Positions 44,474-54,408 of a stretch of 64,000 bases of DNA are shown here, one piece after another (the stretch's first letter is position 1; each line of letters starts with the position of its first letter). The DNA comes from Parabacteroides goldsteinii (GTDB lineage Bacteria; Bacteroidota; Bacteroidia; Bacteroidales; Tannerellaceae): NCBI RefSeq assembly GCF_015550595.1, contig NZ_JADNBB010000006.1:57781-121780 (forward strand), written 5' to 3'. The position numbers and the translations under genes were made by a program. The notes under the pieces were generated by a model that was given only the letters and a program-made list of their open reading frames with translations, made no database searches and was not told where the DNA came from.

Positions 44474-45175
44474 CTACAACGTAGTATACAGAATCGAATC
44501 TACCGCATGCGATAAGATATATGCAGCCGGGGTTGCATTCGCCTGCGAATAACCCTGTTGCAACTCTTCTATTGCAGCCTCCTTACCTGCACCCAAAACA
44601 GGTACAAGCAACGGGGAACCATTCAATATGATCGGACCGGTCATTGTAATACGGAACTGTCCGGTTTCAGGATGCTGGGAGACGGCATAGTTTCGGCTAT
44701 CCGTCAGCAACGGAAGGTTATCAGGGAAAATAGAAGCTGTATGTGAATCGCCTCCTATTCCCAAAATGATACAATCGAAATAAGGGAACTGCCCGTGACG
44801 GGGTAAATATTCCTTTACGATACGCGAATAGCGCATAGCCTCCGTACCGGGTTCCACCTCGCCATGAATGCGATGGATGTGATCCCTGGGGATTTGCAAA
44901 GGTTCAAACAGTAACCTGTTCGCATGTCCGAAGTTACTATCCGGATCAGTCGGGGCGACACAACGTTCATCCACCCAGAAGAAACGCAGATTATCCCAAT
45001 CAACCTTATCCTTGTATTCATCAGCCCAGAGGGCAAACATCTTCTTTGCCGTTTCCCCGCCCGAAAGAGCGAGGTTAAACGGTTTCTGATCTTCTTTACG
45101 GGCCATATAATCCATCAATTGGCTGGTCAAAGCCCTAAGAGCGTCTTTACTATCTTTATAATTTTCAACTTTCAT
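44474..45175 (-). CDS. pgl: 6-phosphogluconolactonase
   Basis: The protein has 233 residues, of the DevB/SOL type: LALSGGETAKKMFALWADEY, LRFFWVDERCVAPTDPDSNFG, and ILGIGGDSHTASIFPDN, all family marks. It hydrolyses 6-phosphogluconolactone to 6-phosphogluconate. It follows zwf by 22 bases, and together with gnd it completes the oxidative branch of the pentose phosphate pathway in one operon. Confidence 0.95.
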   Translation of the reverse strand: MKVENYKDSKDALRALTSQLMDYMARKEDQKPFNLALSGGETAKKMFALWADEYKDKVDWDNLRFFWVDERCVAPTDPDSNFGHANRLLFEPLQIPRDHIHRIHGEVEPGTEAMRYSRIVKEYLPRHGQFPYFDCIILGIGGDSHTASIFPDNLPLLTDSRNYAVSQHPETGQFRITMTGPIILNGSPLLVPVLGAGKEAAIEELQQGYSQANATPAAYILSHAVDSILYTTL

Positions 45176-45197
45176 ACGTAATATTCATTTTTATTAA

Positions 45198-46667
45198 TCA
45201 GCCGCAGGAATCGCAGGGAGCCCCCATGGAGTCTGCGCCTAACATCATTCTTTCTATCGGTCCGTTCTGTCCCGGTTCATAGAAAAACAATCGCTTCGCC
45301 CCTTCTTCTTTCCAATGATGCAGGATCGGGTCGATAAAACGCCAACTAGCCTCCAAAGCATCGCTACGTGCATACAAGGTAGAATCTCCCAGCATAGCAT
45401 CTAATAACAAACGCTCATAGGCATCCGGCAAATGAGTCTTTGACAATGAATCGTAACGGAACTCCATTCCGACTTGCTTTACCGTAAATCCGGCACCAGG
45501 CATCTTCAGTCCGAAACGTAACGTGATGCTTTCGTCGGGCTGGATACGGATCACCAGCTTATTACAGGAACTACCCGAACATTGTCCGGCAAACAACTGG
45601 TGCGGAGTCGATTTGAAATGGATAACGATCTCCGACGACTTCTCCGGTAACTTCTTCCCGGTAAAGAAATAGAACGGCACACCGCTCCACCGCCAGTTAT
45701 CGATAAAAAACTTCATACCGACATACGTCTCCGTATTCGAATCGGGAGCTACGTTCTTTTCTTCCCGATATCCCTCGTACTGTCCCCGTACCACCCATTC
45801 GTTTATCTCACGGATCGTATAAGGGCGGATCGAACGGAAAACCTTCACGATCTCGTCGCGAATCGACTCCGGATCGAATACCGAAGGCGACTCCATTGCC
45901 GCAAAGGCCATCAATTGCATCAGATGGTTCTGTATCATGTCGCGCAAGGCACCGGCACCATCATAATACTTACCCCGGTTCTCCACACCCAGCGTTTCTG
46001 AGGCACTGATCTCGATCGAGTCGACATAGTTCCGGTTCCACAGCGGTTCGAATATACCGTTCGAGAAACGAAGTACCAGAATGTTCTGCACCGTCTCTTT
46101 TCCCAGATAATGGTCGATCCGGTAAATCTCCTTCTCATCGAAAATACGACACAGATGCTGATTCAGTTGCTGTGCTGTATCCAGGCTCGTACCGAAAGGC
46201 TTCTCCACAATTACGCGGCGCCAGCCGTCTTCCGAAGCGGCAACATTCATACCGTTCTCCTGAAGATACTTCGGAACCAGTTCATACATCAGCGGCGGCG
46301 TGGCAAGGTAATAGATCACCTTGTCGGGAAGGTGTTCCTCCTGCTGCAAAAGATGGATACGGTCTTTCAGTTTCACATATTCGGCGGTATTGGTCGAATC
46401 GAATGCCAGGTAGAAAAGTATCTGAAGAAATTTATCCAGATCTTCGCTGTTTGTTTCCTTATTTCCCCGTGCTTCCAGGATATGTTTACGTTGTTCGGCA
46501 CGGAATTCTTCATCCGTAAATGTGGTGCGCGCAGCACCCAGTATCGCAAAATGTTCTGGTAACATATTGCTGACGTGCAATTCAAAAAGTGCAGGAAGCA
46601 ACTTGCGGCCTGTCAGGTCGCCCGATGCTCCGAAAATAACAAGTAACTGATCATTTGGTCTGTTCAT
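45198..46667 (-). CDS. zwf: Glucose-6-phosphate 1-dehydrogenase
   Basis: From ATG 46667 (MNRPNDQLLVIFGASGDLTG) the protein has 489 residues, the family norm. A good ribosome-binding stretch (GGAGGATGTGAGG) precedes this start, and the longer frame to 46802 overlaps gnd, so it was dropped. GASGDLTGRKLLPALF binds NADP; RIDHYLGKETVQNILVLRF holds the active-site residues. It oxidises glucose-6-phosphate and yields NADPH. It lies 19 bases after gnd. Confidence 0.97.
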   Translation of the reverse strand: MNRPNDQLLVIFGASGDLTGRKLLPALFELHVSNMLPEHFAILGAARTTFTDEEFRAEQRKHILEARGNKETNSEDLDKFLQILFYLAFDSTNTAEYVKLKDRIHLLQQEEHLPDKVIYYLATPPLMYELVPKYLQENGMNVAASEDGWRRVIVEKPFGTSLDTAQQLNQHLCRIFDEKEIYRIDHYLGKETVQNILVLRFSNGIFEPLWNRNYVDSIEISASETLGVENRGKYYDGAGALRDMIQNHLMQLMAFAAMESPSVFDPESIRDEIVKVFRSIRPYTIREINEWVVRGQYEGYREEKNVAPDSNTETYVGMKFFIDNWRWSGVPFYFFTGKKLPEKSSEIVIHFKSTPHQLFAGQCSGSSCNKLVIRIQPDESITLRFGLKMPGAGFTVKQVGMEFRYDSLSKTHLPDAYERLLLDAMLGDSTLYARSDALEASWRFIDPILHHWKEEGAKRLFFYEPGQNGPIERMMLGADSMGAPCDSCG

Positions 46668-46686
46668 CCTCACATCCTCCACCGGG

Positions 46687-48141
46687 TTAAGCATTATAAG
46701 TTCCGGAAACGGTATTTCCACCTTCACCCGTCCAGTTGGTATGAAAGAAGAGGCCACGTTCACGGTCGGTTCTTTCATAGGTATGGGCTCCGAAGTAATC
46801 ACGCTGTGCCTGGATCAGGTTGGCAGCCGAGTACATGGTACGTAATCCGTCGAAATAACTCAAAGCAGAACTCATAGCCGGCAGGGCCACTCCACTTAAG
46901 GCTCCTTCGGCAACGACTTTACGCCAGGAAGGTAAGGCTTTCTGTATCTTTGTACGGAAGAAGTCGTCGAACAACAGATTCTCCAACTTCGGGTTCTTGC
47001 GGTAAGCTTCCGTTATCTTCTGCAGGAAGACGGAACGGATGATACATCCCTTGCGCCAGATCTGTGCAATAGTTCCGTAATCCAGATCCCAATCATAATG
47101 CTCGGAAGCACGGCGTATCAAAGAGAATCCCTGGGCATACGAGATCAATTTGGAAGCATACAAGGCCTGACGTATCTCTTCAACGAACAGGTTCTCTCCC
47201 AACTCGACAGGTTCGGGATACAAACCGGAAGCTTTTTCGCGCTCGACATAAAGAGCCGATAACAGACGGGCATATACGGCTTCAGTGATCAAAGTCAGTG
47301 GATCGCTCTCATCCATAGCAGCGATAGCACTCCACTTTCCTGTCCCCTTTTGTCCGGCCACATCCAGTATTTTATCCAGCAACGGCTTGCCGTCTTCATC
47401 ACGGAAACGAAGGATATTCTTCGTGATCTCGATCAGGAAGCTGTCCAGTTCCCCTTTATTCCATTCTTCGAATACGACCGACATTTCATCGTTGTCGAGT
47501 CCCTTCCGGTTTTTCAACAATGAGTACGCTTCAGAGATCAATTGCATATCCCCATATTCGATACCGTTATGGACCATTTTCACAAAATGTCCGGCTCCAC
47601 CGCGTCCGATCCACTGGCAGCAGGGAGTACCGTCATCCAGCTTGGCTGCAATACCTTGCAGGATATCCTTTACAATCGGCCATGCTTCGGGAGAACCTCC
47701 GGGCATTACAGAAGGACCGTGCAGTGCCCCTTCTTCTCCGCCGGAAATACCCGAACCTATAAAATACAGGCCTTTCGCTTCCACTTCCTTCACGCGGCGT
47801 TCCGTATCGTGAAAGTCTGAGTTACCTCCGTCGATGATTACATCGCCCGGCGACATATGAGGCAATAGTTGTTCAATCATTTCGTCGACCGGCGCACCGG
47901 CCTTGATCATCATCATAATGATGCGCGGACGCTTTACAGCCTCCGTCAGTTCTTCAATCGAATGGGTGGCTATAAAATTCTTGCCTTTACCACGGCCATT
48001 CACAAAACGATCCACTACTCCTTCTTCACCGGGAAAGTTACGATTATATACAGCAACGGTAAAACCTTTGCTTTCCATATTCAGAGCCAGGTTCTCCCCC
48101 ATTACGGCGAGACCGATCAGTCCGATATCTGCTTTTTTCAT
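46687..48141 (-). CDS. gnd: 6-phosphogluconate dehydrogenase, decarboxylating
   Basis: From ATG 48141 (MKKADIGLIGLAVMGENLAL) the protein has 484 residues. Marks: the NADP-binding GLIGLAVMGENLALN, VIDGGNSDFHDTERRVKEV, FIGSGISGGEEGALHGPSVM, and the C-terminal YFGAHTYERTDRERG. It converts 6-phosphogluconate to ribulose-5-phosphate with NADPH. A start at 48171 would overlap the end of the RclA-type gene and was not chosen. It is the first gene of the gnd-zwf-pgl operon, 29 bases after the RclA-type gene. Confidence 0.97.
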   Translation of the reverse strand: MKKADIGLIGLAVMGENLALNMESKGFTVAVYNRNFPGEEGVVDRFVNGRGKGKNFIATHSIEELTEAVKRPRIIMMMIKAGAPVDEMIEQLLPHMSPGDVIIDGGNSDFHDTERRVKEVEAKGLYFIGSGISGGEEGALHGPSVMPGGSPEAWPIVKDILQGIAAKLDDGTPCCQWIGRGGAGHFVKMVHNGIEYGDMQLISEAYSLLKNRKGLDNDEMSVVFEEWNKGELDSFLIEITKNILRFRDEDGKPLLDKILDVAGQKGTGKWSAIAAMDESDPLTLITEAVYARLLSALYVEREKASGLYPEPVELGENLFVEEIRQALYASKLISYAQGFSLIRRASEHYDWDLDYGTIAQIWRKGCIIRSVFLQKITEAYRKNPKLENLLFDDFFRTKIQKALPSWRKVVAEGALSGVALPAMSSALSYFDGLRTMYSAANLIQAQRDYFGAHTYERTDRERGLFFHTNWTGEGGNTVSGTYNA

Positions 48142-48170
48142 GTTCTTTTCTATTTTATATTTCGTTTTCA

Positions 48171-49547
48171 CTATTTTATCAATGCGAACAAATCGTTCAG
48201 CGATTCGCTCATCGACGGGTGTGTATAAATACTATCCCGCAAAAATGTATAATCCTTTCCGGCACGTATGGCAAGCGATACAGTGTTGATCACCTCTGTC
48301 GACTCGGCACAGAAAAGTGTACATCCCATTATCTCTCCTGTTTCCGTATCGACGATCGCTTTCAATAGGCCGTCCGTCTGTTCGAAAGTACGTGTCCGTG
48401 GGAATGCAGCAGCCGGAATCCGCGCAATGCTTATTTTCCTTCCGGAGCGTAGCGCCTCTTCCTCTCCCATCCCGATGCGCGACAACGGGGGATCGATAAA
48501 TACCGAGTAGGCAACCGCCACACGGTCATCCTTCGTGCGCTGCCCGTTGCCGAACAACTGGTCTTTTATCACGCGATAATCGTCCAGAGAAATATAGGTA
48601 AATTGAAGACCACCGGTCACATCGCCCATTGCCCATATATTCGGGACATTGGTGCGCAGATGGTCGTCCACAATAACGGCTCCCCGATCGGAGATCTCTA
48701 TCCCCGCAGCTTCCGGATGCAGGTCTGTGGTGTTCGGACGGCGTCCGGTTGCCAGCAATACAGCGTCGGCAGGAAGTTGTACTTCGTTTTCTTCTTTCTC
48801 TTTATATGTTATAACAGCTCCGGTGTCATTGTGTTCAATCGACTGTACCAAAGCATTCAAATGGATAGTGATTCCTTTCTTTTCGAGTACCGTTTTTACC
48901 GCATCGGCAATGTCGCGGTCCTCACGGGCAATAAACTTGTCTCCCCCTTCCAATACGATCACTTCCGAACCGAAACCGGCAAACATAGATGCAAATTCCA
49001 GGCCGATATAACCGCCTCCGACAATCACCAGCCGACGGGGTAGCTTATCTAATTCCATGATCGAGGTGCTGGTATAGACAAACGGATTTCCTTCTATACC
49101 TTTGATGGGCGGGATGATAGTAGATGCTCCCGTATTGATAAATATCTTTTTGCCTTCCAGGAGGAGGGTTTCGTTGCCTGCTTTTACTTCTATTTCATGA
49201 GAGGAACGGAAAGAGGCGACGCCTGTATAGACAGTCACAGTGTCTTTCGAATCGAGATTGTCAAAATTCTTTTTACGCAGCAAAGAGGTAAGTTCCCTTT
49301 TCCCGGCAATCGCCTGGCGGAACTCTTCGGTATATTGTTCGAAGGAAGAAGGTTTACGGTAGGATATGACTTTCGACATATGCACCAGTCTTTTTGTCGG
49401 GATACAACCGATGTTGATACAGGTTCCTCCGTACATTCCGGACGAACGCTCGATAATAGCGACATTCCAGCCTCTGTTTCCCAACTCTGCGGCAAGTGTT
49501 TTACCGGCTTTACCAAACCCAATGATAATTGCATCGTACTTTTTCAT
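48171..49547 (-). CDS. rclA: RclA-like pyridine nucleotide-disulfide oxidoreductase
   Basis: The protein has 458 residues. YDAIIIGFGKAGKTLAAELG opens the FAD site; GGTCINIGCIPTKRLVHMSK holds the redox-active Cys pair. GGGYIGLEFASMFAGFGSEV is the NAD(P) site, and THPSMSESLNDLF the C-terminal interface. These segments match E. coli RclA (reactive chlorine resistance, a copper reductase in later work) almost throughout. It likely protects against oxidants such as hypochlorite. It lies directly before gnd-zwf-pgl, which would supply NADPH, and after two AraC genes. Confidence 0.88.
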   Translation of the reverse strand: MKKYDAIIIGFGKAGKTLAAELGNRGWNVAIIERSSGMYGGTCINIGCIPTKRLVHMSKVISYRKPSSFEQYTEEFRQAIAGKRELTSLLRKKNFDNLDSKDTVTVYTGVASFRSSHEIEVKAGNETLLLEGKKIFINTGASTIIPPIKGIEGNPFVYTSTSIMELDKLPRRLVIVGGGYIGLEFASMFAGFGSEVIVLEGGDKFIAREDRDIADAVKTVLEKKGITIHLNALVQSIEHNDTGAVITYKEKEENEVQLPADAVLLATGRRPNTTDLHPEAAGIEISDRGAVIVDDHLRTNVPNIWAMGDVTGGLQFTYISLDDYRVIKDQLFGNGQRTKDDRVAVAYSVFIDPPLSRIGMGEEEALRSGRKISIARIPAAAFPRTRTFEQTDGLLKAIVDTETGEIMGCTLFCAESTEVINTVSLAIRAGKDYTFLRDSIYTHPSMSESLNDLFALIK

Positions 49548-49743
49548 CCAACAATCCTCCTCTTTTTTTAGACTAAGCTATAAACAGAACAGCTGTTTTA
49601 ACCTAATTGTTCGTAAAATTTTATCTATATTCTGATAATAGTTATCTATCACTCTGCCCTAATAGCAAAGGCTGATGGTACAAAAGTAAAGAATGCAGAC
49701 GGTTAAGGGGATGTTCATTTTTCCTGAAAAGTTGGCGATTTGG

Positions 49744-50589
49744 CTATTCTTTGATGATCTTATTCTTCTTCCGGTATTCTGTCGTACTCATTCCCGTCGT
49801 ATTTTTGAAGAAGCGGCTGAAAGTTGCCTGGTCTTCGAACCCTAACGACAGAGCGATCTCTTTGGAACTTTTGGAGGTGTAAAGCAATAAGCGTTCCGCT
49901 TCGGCCTGTATCCGGTTATGGATAATGCGGATAGCCGAAGGTTGTTGGTAAGTAGCCAGCAGGTTGGCTAATGTTTTGGGAGATTTATTCAGCATATCGG
50001 CATATTCCTGTACTTGTTTCTTTTCCTTGAACCAGGTGTCGACCAATACATAGAACTTACGGATCGTCTCGAACTGCACCCCGTTCTCTTGTCTCACCCC
50101 ATGCCGATTTTCCGCCACACGCGTACATAATATAATAAATCGTTTCAGCAAAACACGAAGCATCTCGTCCTGCAAATGGTCACGACTCTCGAATTCCTCG
50201 CACATAATACCCGTCAACGTATCGATCTTGCGCCGCTCTTCGTCAGACAGGTCAAAAATCACAACATGCGAAGAGCCGTGAAACAACAAGCCGTTACACG
50301 AGACCTCATGATCATTACCATAGATACAGTAGAAATTACTATTGAACATCAATGCCAGATAGGTTCCGTCCACCCGGATAAAATCCAGATGATGCAGGTG
50401 AGACAAAGTAAGCAACTGCCCCGCATCCAATACGACAGTCTGATGATCGACATCCAGTTCAAGCCGACCGGAAACAACCCAAATAAACTTATACAATGTT
50501 TTGTCTTTCAATAAAGCCGGGTTAGTATCCAGCGAATCCGATAAAATAACTTTTCCTTTGATCTTACTGTTTTCAAATGATAAATTCAT
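49744..50589 (-). CDS. AraC-family transcriptional regulator
   Basis: The protein has 281 residues: an N-terminal cupin-like sensor half (LYKFIWVVSGRLELDVDHQT, DAGQLLTLSHLHHL) and two C-terminal helix-turn-helix units (YADMLNKSPKTLANLLATYQ; SSKEIALSLGFEDQATFSRF, FKNTTGMSTTEYRKK). It lies 196 bases before the RclA-type gene on the same strand. By position it may act like RclR, the AraC activator of rclA in E. coli; this is inferred. Confidence 0.9.
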   Translation of the reverse strand: MNLSFENSKIKGKVILSDSLDTNPALLKDKTLYKFIWVVSGRLELDVDHQTVVLDAGQLLTLSHLHHLDFIRVDGTYLALMFNSNFYCIYGNDHEVSCNGLLFHGSSHVVIFDLSDEERRKIDTLTGIMCEEFESRDHLQDEMLRVLLKRFIILCTRVAENRHGVRQENGVQFETIRKFYVLVDTWFKEKKQVQEYADMLNKSPKTLANLLATYQQPSAIRIIHNRIQAEAERLLLYTSKSSKEIALSLGFEDQATFSRFFKNTTGMSTTEYRKKNKIIKE

Positions 50590-50613
50590 GGTATTCCTGT
50601 ACGTTATATATTA

Positions 50614-51420
50614 TTACCTCCATTCGGTAGGGATCTCCCCCGTATTCCTGCGGAACCAACGGGAAAAAGTATCGTGGTTGGCAAACCCCAGCATCGTAGC
50701 AATCTGCGAAGGACGCAGGCGGGTTTTCGACAACAAGTCTTTTGCTTCCAGCAATACGAACTCACTGATCCATTCGGCAGCCGATATTCCCGCACCTTGC
50801 TTACACCGGATATTCAGTTCCTGCGAAGTGATCCCTAACTTTTCTGCGTAAAAGTACGCAGGAGAATGATGATATCGGCTAATTAAGGTCGCAAATTGTT
50901 GAAAAAAGAGTGAATTTTCTGTTTTGGGCACTTCCGAGACCGATTTTCCCTGTTGCAGATTTATGATCAAAGCTCGGAGCAGCGACTCCACCACTTTGGC
51001 ACGCATCTCCTTCATCTGCTCGACCTGCGATTCGATCAGCCTCAGATAAGTTCTTGTTTCTTCAATCTCGTCAGAAGGGATATCGCGGTAAACAAGACGT
51101 TGCCGGTTAATAAGTAACTCTTCGGATACATAAACGATTATACCGGTAAACCCGGTAGACTGGAAAGATTTTATTTCTGTTACATCATCACTGGCAACCA
51201 ATAGAAGCTGCCCTGCAGTTACATCATAAACCTGATGCATAGCCTGGCAGCTGAAAGTTCCCCCGGTACAGATCACGGCCAATGTACCCGAGTCCAACGG
51301 AAGCAGCTTACAGTTTTCACCATCTTTTACATATAGGATCTTCAGCGAACTTTCAAGCGTTAGCTCAGGTGTCGACACCGTATTGTAAAGATCAACGGGT
51401 AATATTCTTTCTGTTTTCAT
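50614..51420 (-). CDS. AraC-family transcriptional regulator
   Basis: The protein has 268 residues with a sensor half (GTLAVICTGGTFSCQAMHQV) and an AraC DNA-binding end (AEKLGITSQELNIRCKQGAG; RPSQIATMLGFANHDTFSRW, FRRNTGEIPTEWR). It lies 24 bases upstream of the second AraC gene in the same orientation. The two are only distant relatives. The N-terminal part has two Cys (residues about 68 and 81), which could sense oxidants, but that is a guess. Confidence 0.9.
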   Translation of the reverse strand: MKTERILPVDLYNTVSTPELTLESSLKILYVKDGENCKLLPLDSGTLAVICTGGTFSCQAMHQVYDVTAGQLLLVASDDVTEIKSFQSTGFTGIIVYVSEELLINRQRLVYRDIPSDEIEETRTYLRLIESQVEQMKEMRAKVVESLLRALIINLQQGKSVSEVPKTENSLFFQQFATLISRYHHSPAYFYAEKLGITSQELNIRCKQGAGISAAEWISEFVLLEAKDLLSKTRLRPSQIATMLGFANHDTFSRWFRRNTGEIPTEWR

Positions 51421-51537
51421 TTTTTAATTACTATTTTTAGCGTATAAATTAAGTATCGGGTAAACATACAAACGTCATTATTAGTTTATTATACAGTAGG
51501 ATTTTATCTTTAGTTAAAACCATCTTAAGAACATTTT

Positions 51538-53397
51538 ATGATAACAACTCTTATTATTCTGGCTCTTTCGGCCTTCTTTTTCGTAAACGGGAAGATCCGT
51601 TCAGACCTTGTTGCTCTTTGTGCGCTGGTCCTATTAATGGTATTCAACATTCTGACTCCGGAAGAAGCGCTCTCCGGTTTCTCCAATTCCGTTGTCATTA
51701 TGATGGTCGGATTGTTCGTAGTAGGTGGAGCCATCTTCAAGACAGGACTGGCCAAGATGATCGGTAGTAAAATACTCCATCTGGCAGGAACCAGCGAGAT
51801 CAAACTATTTATACTGATTATGCTGGTTACAGCTTTTATCGGTGCATTTGTCAGCAACACCGGGACTGTAGCCCTGATGTTGCCGATCGTTGTCAGTATG
51901 GCGGTCAATGCCAATATCAATCCCGGCCGTTTCCTTATGCCCCTTGCGTTTGCCAGCAGTATGGGAGGTATGGCCACGCTGATCGGTACGCCTCCGAACC
52001 TTGTGGTACAAGAAGCATTGTCGAATGCAGGCTATAACGATCTTTCATTCTTTTCGTTTACCCCGATAGGTATCGTCTGTATTACAGTCGGTATCATCGT
52101 CCTGATCCCACTGAGCAAATGGTTCCTGGTGAAGAAAGAAGATAACAAAAAAAACGATGTAACCACCGGCCGTTCCCCGCAGGAGTTGGCTACCAAATAT
52201 AGCCTTTCCGACAACCTATACCGGATTCGGGTACATAAAGACTCACGGATACGTAACAAGAAATTGCAGGAACTCAACATCACGAGCCTCTACAATCTTA
52301 CTATTCTGGAGATCAGACGCAAATCCTCTTCGCAAAGCCGTTTCATGAAAACGGTCGATCAGAAACTGGCAGGCCCCGATACGGAAATCCATGAAGAAGA
52401 TATCCTATACGTATTCGGCGACTTCGATAATATCGACAGGTTTGTCAAAGAGAACCACCTGGATCTCACCGAGTCGCAGGTTTCCGAATTTACAGGCGAC
52501 CAGGAAAAACTGAGTGTCCGCGAGATCGGTATCGCCGAAGTTCTCTTGATGCCCGACTCCAAACTGATCAACCGAGCCGTCAAAGACTCCGGTTTCCGTG
52601 ATAAATATTCAGTCAACATATTAGGGATAGAACGTAAAAACGAATATATCCTGTCCGATGTAAAAGATGTAAAGATGCATGCCGGAGATATTCTCCTGAT
52701 ACAAGGTAACTGGGACGATATCGCCCGTATGAGTAAGAAACAGTCACAATGGGTGGTACTCGGACAACCTGTCGAAGAAGCCTCCAAAGTTACTCTCGAC
52801 TACAAAGCGCCCGTAGCCGCCGGTATCATGGCCCTGATGATCGCAGCTATGGTGTTCGACTTTATCCCCATTCCTCCCGTAGCTGCCGTACTTATTGCCG
52901 CCATCCTGATGGTATTGACAGGCTGTTTCCGAAATGTGGAAGATGCCTACAAAACGATCAACTGGGAAAGTATCGTACTGATCGCAGCCATGCTGCCGAT
53001 GTCGCTCGCGTTGGAAAAGACCGGCGCCTCCTCGCTCATCTCTGAAAAGTTGGTAGGAGGACTGGGCAATTACGGGCCGCTTGTCTTAATGGCAGGAATC
53101 TATTTCACAACCTCACTGTTAACCATGTTCATCAGCAACACGGCAACAGCTGTCCTTGTCGCCCCGATCGCCCTGCAATCGGCCATTGCCATAGGTGTAA
53201 GCCCCTACCCGTTCCTGCTGGCTGTAACAGTCGGAGCCAGTATGTGTTTTGCTTCTCCATTCTCCACTCCGCCGAACGCACTTGTGATGTCGGCCGGTAA
53301 ATATACGTTTATGGATTATGTAAAAGTAGGGCTTCCCCTGCAGCTCATCATGGGAGTAATTATGGTCTTTATACTGCCATTATTATTTCCGTTCTAA
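51538..53397 (+). CDS. SLC13-family (DASS) permease with RCK-C domains
   Basis: The protein has 619 residues: two membrane halves of about 5 helices each, separated by two TrkA-C/RCK-C domains (residues about 205-290 and 300-380). Substrate motifs: SNTGTVALMLPIVVSMA (first SNT), MATLIGTPPNLVVQEAL in the first half; TMFISNTATAVLVAPIALQS and CFASPFSTPPNALVMSAG in the second. The family moves sulfate, dicarboxylates or citrate with sodium. Which one is not clear here. The gene diverges from the AraC pair; a TATCTTTA box lies at 51505-51512. Confidence 0.9.
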   Translation: MITTLIILALSAFFFVNGKIRSDLVALCALVLLMVFNILTPEEALSGFSNSVVIMMVGLFVVGGAIFKTGLAKMIGSKILHLAGTSEIKLFILIMLVTAFIGAFVSNTGTVALMLPIVVSMAVNANINPGRFLMPLAFASSMGGMATLIGTPPNLVVQEALSNAGYNDLSFFSFTPIGIVCITVGIIVLIPLSKWFLVKKEDNKKNDVTTGRSPQELATKYSLSDNLYRIRVHKDSRIRNKKLQELNITSLYNLTILEIRRKSSSQSRFMKTVDQKLAGPDTEIHEEDILYVFGDFDNIDRFVKENHLDLTESQVSEFTGDQEKLSVREIGIAEVLLMPDSKLINRAVKDSGFRDKYSVNILGIERKNEYILSDVKDVKMHAGDILLIQGNWDDIARMSKKQSQWVVLGQPVEEASKVTLDYKAPVAAGIMALMIAAMVFDFIPIPPVAAVLIAAILMVLTGCFRNVEDAYKTINWESIVLIAAMLPMSLALEKTGASSLISEKLVGGLGNYGPLVLMAGIYFTTSLLTMFISNTATAVLVAPIALQSAIAIGVSPYPFLLAVTVGASMCFASPFSTPPNALVMSAGKYTFMDYVKVGLPLQLIMGVIMVFILPLLFPF

Positions 53398-53421
53398 ACA
53401 TTCGTGCATCCTTTTTAGTTT

Positions 53422-53429
53422 TATATTTG
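53422..53429 (+). promoter_or_regulatory. -7 element for DUF2156 gene
   Basis: TATATTTG, 20 bases before the ATG at 53449; the -33 box is not clear. The two following genes probably share this promoter. Confidence 0.5.
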
Positions 53430-53448
53430 CACGACAAAAAGAAAAACG

Positions 53449-54408
53449 ATGAAGATTCCTTTTAAACCAATTACTATAGAGGATAAGGAGACAATTACCT
53501 CCTTTACCTATCCTCACAATTATCGCAATTGCGATTACTCGTTCGCCAACATTTGCAGTTGGCGTTTCCTATACGACACGGAGTTCGCCGTAGTCGACGG
53601 ATTTTTGCTGATCCGCTTCCTGATAGAAGATAAAAGCAGGATGGTCTACATGACCCCGGCAGGAGAAGGCGACCTGCGGCATGCGTTGGAACTGTTGGAG
53701 GCCGATTCGCAGGAACACGGCCATCCGCTATGTATGCTGGGGGTGACGCCCGATGCCAAAGAGATGCTTGAAAAGGCATTACCGGGAGGATTCTTTTATA
53801 TTGCTGAACGGGATTATTTCGACTATATCTACCTGCGTGAAGACCTGGCACTATTAAAAGGCAAGAAGTTCCAGTCCAAACGCAACCATATCAACAATTT
53901 CAAGAAGAGATACGAGTACGAATATTCTCCTATCACTCCGGAACTGATTTCCCAGTGCCTGAAGCTGGAATGTACCTGGTATAAAGCCAACCGTACGGAA
54001 GACGATGCGGAAGATCTGAATTACGAACGTATTTCCATGACCTATGCCCTCAATCATTTCGACGAACTCGGACTGTTAGGCGGTGCCCTGCTCGTCGACG
54101 GAAAAGTAATAGCCTTTACATTCGGAGCACCGATCAACCACGATACTTTCGGGGTACATGTGGAAAAGGCCGATGTAAACTACGAAGGGGCCTATACGGT
54201 TATCAACCAGGAATTCGCTTCCCGGTTGCCGGAACAGTTCACCTATGTCAACCGGGAAGAAGACCTGGGTATCCCCGGACTACGCAAAGCAAAACTTTCC
54301 TATAACCCGGTCATACTATTAGAGAAGAATGCCGCGATAAAGAAAACGCAAAACAATAAAAAAGATGAACAAGCAACAAGTAATCGATCTGTGGCGTCTC
54401 TCGTTTAA
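53449..54408 (+). CDS. DUF2156 (phosphatidylglycerol lysyltransferase C-terminal-like) protein
   Basis: The protein has 319 residues, cytoplasmic, with the double-GNAT DUF2156 pattern: PHNYRNCDYSFANICSWRF, ERDYFDYIYLREDLALLKG, KFQSKRNHINNFKKRYEYEY, HVEKADVNYEGAYTVINQEF and VNREEDLGIPGLRKAKLSYN. The family is related to the catalytic half of MprF but lacks the membrane part. The acceptor is unknown. The gene overlaps the next GNAT gene by 44 bases, which indicates coupling. Confidence 0.9.
   Translation: MKIPFKPITIEDKETITSFTYPHNYRNCDYSFANICSWRFLYDTEFAVVDGFLLIRFLIEDKSRMVYMTPAGEGDLRHALELLEADSQEHGHPLCMLGVTPDAKEMLEKALPGGFFYIAERDYFDYIYLREDLALLKGKKFQSKRNHINNFKKRYEYEYSPITPELISQCLKLECTWYKANRTEDDAEDLNYERISMTYALNHFDELGLLGGALLVDGKVIAFTFGAPINHDTFGVHVEKADVNYEGAYTVINQEFASRLPEQFTYVNREEDLGIPGLRKAKLSYNPVILLEKNAAIKKTQNNKKDEQATSNRSVASLV

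Noticed and set aside
46668..46802. N-terminal extension of glucose-6-phosphate dehydrogenase
   Set aside because: It overlaps gnd and has no family similarity; the start at 46667 has a good ribosome-binding site.
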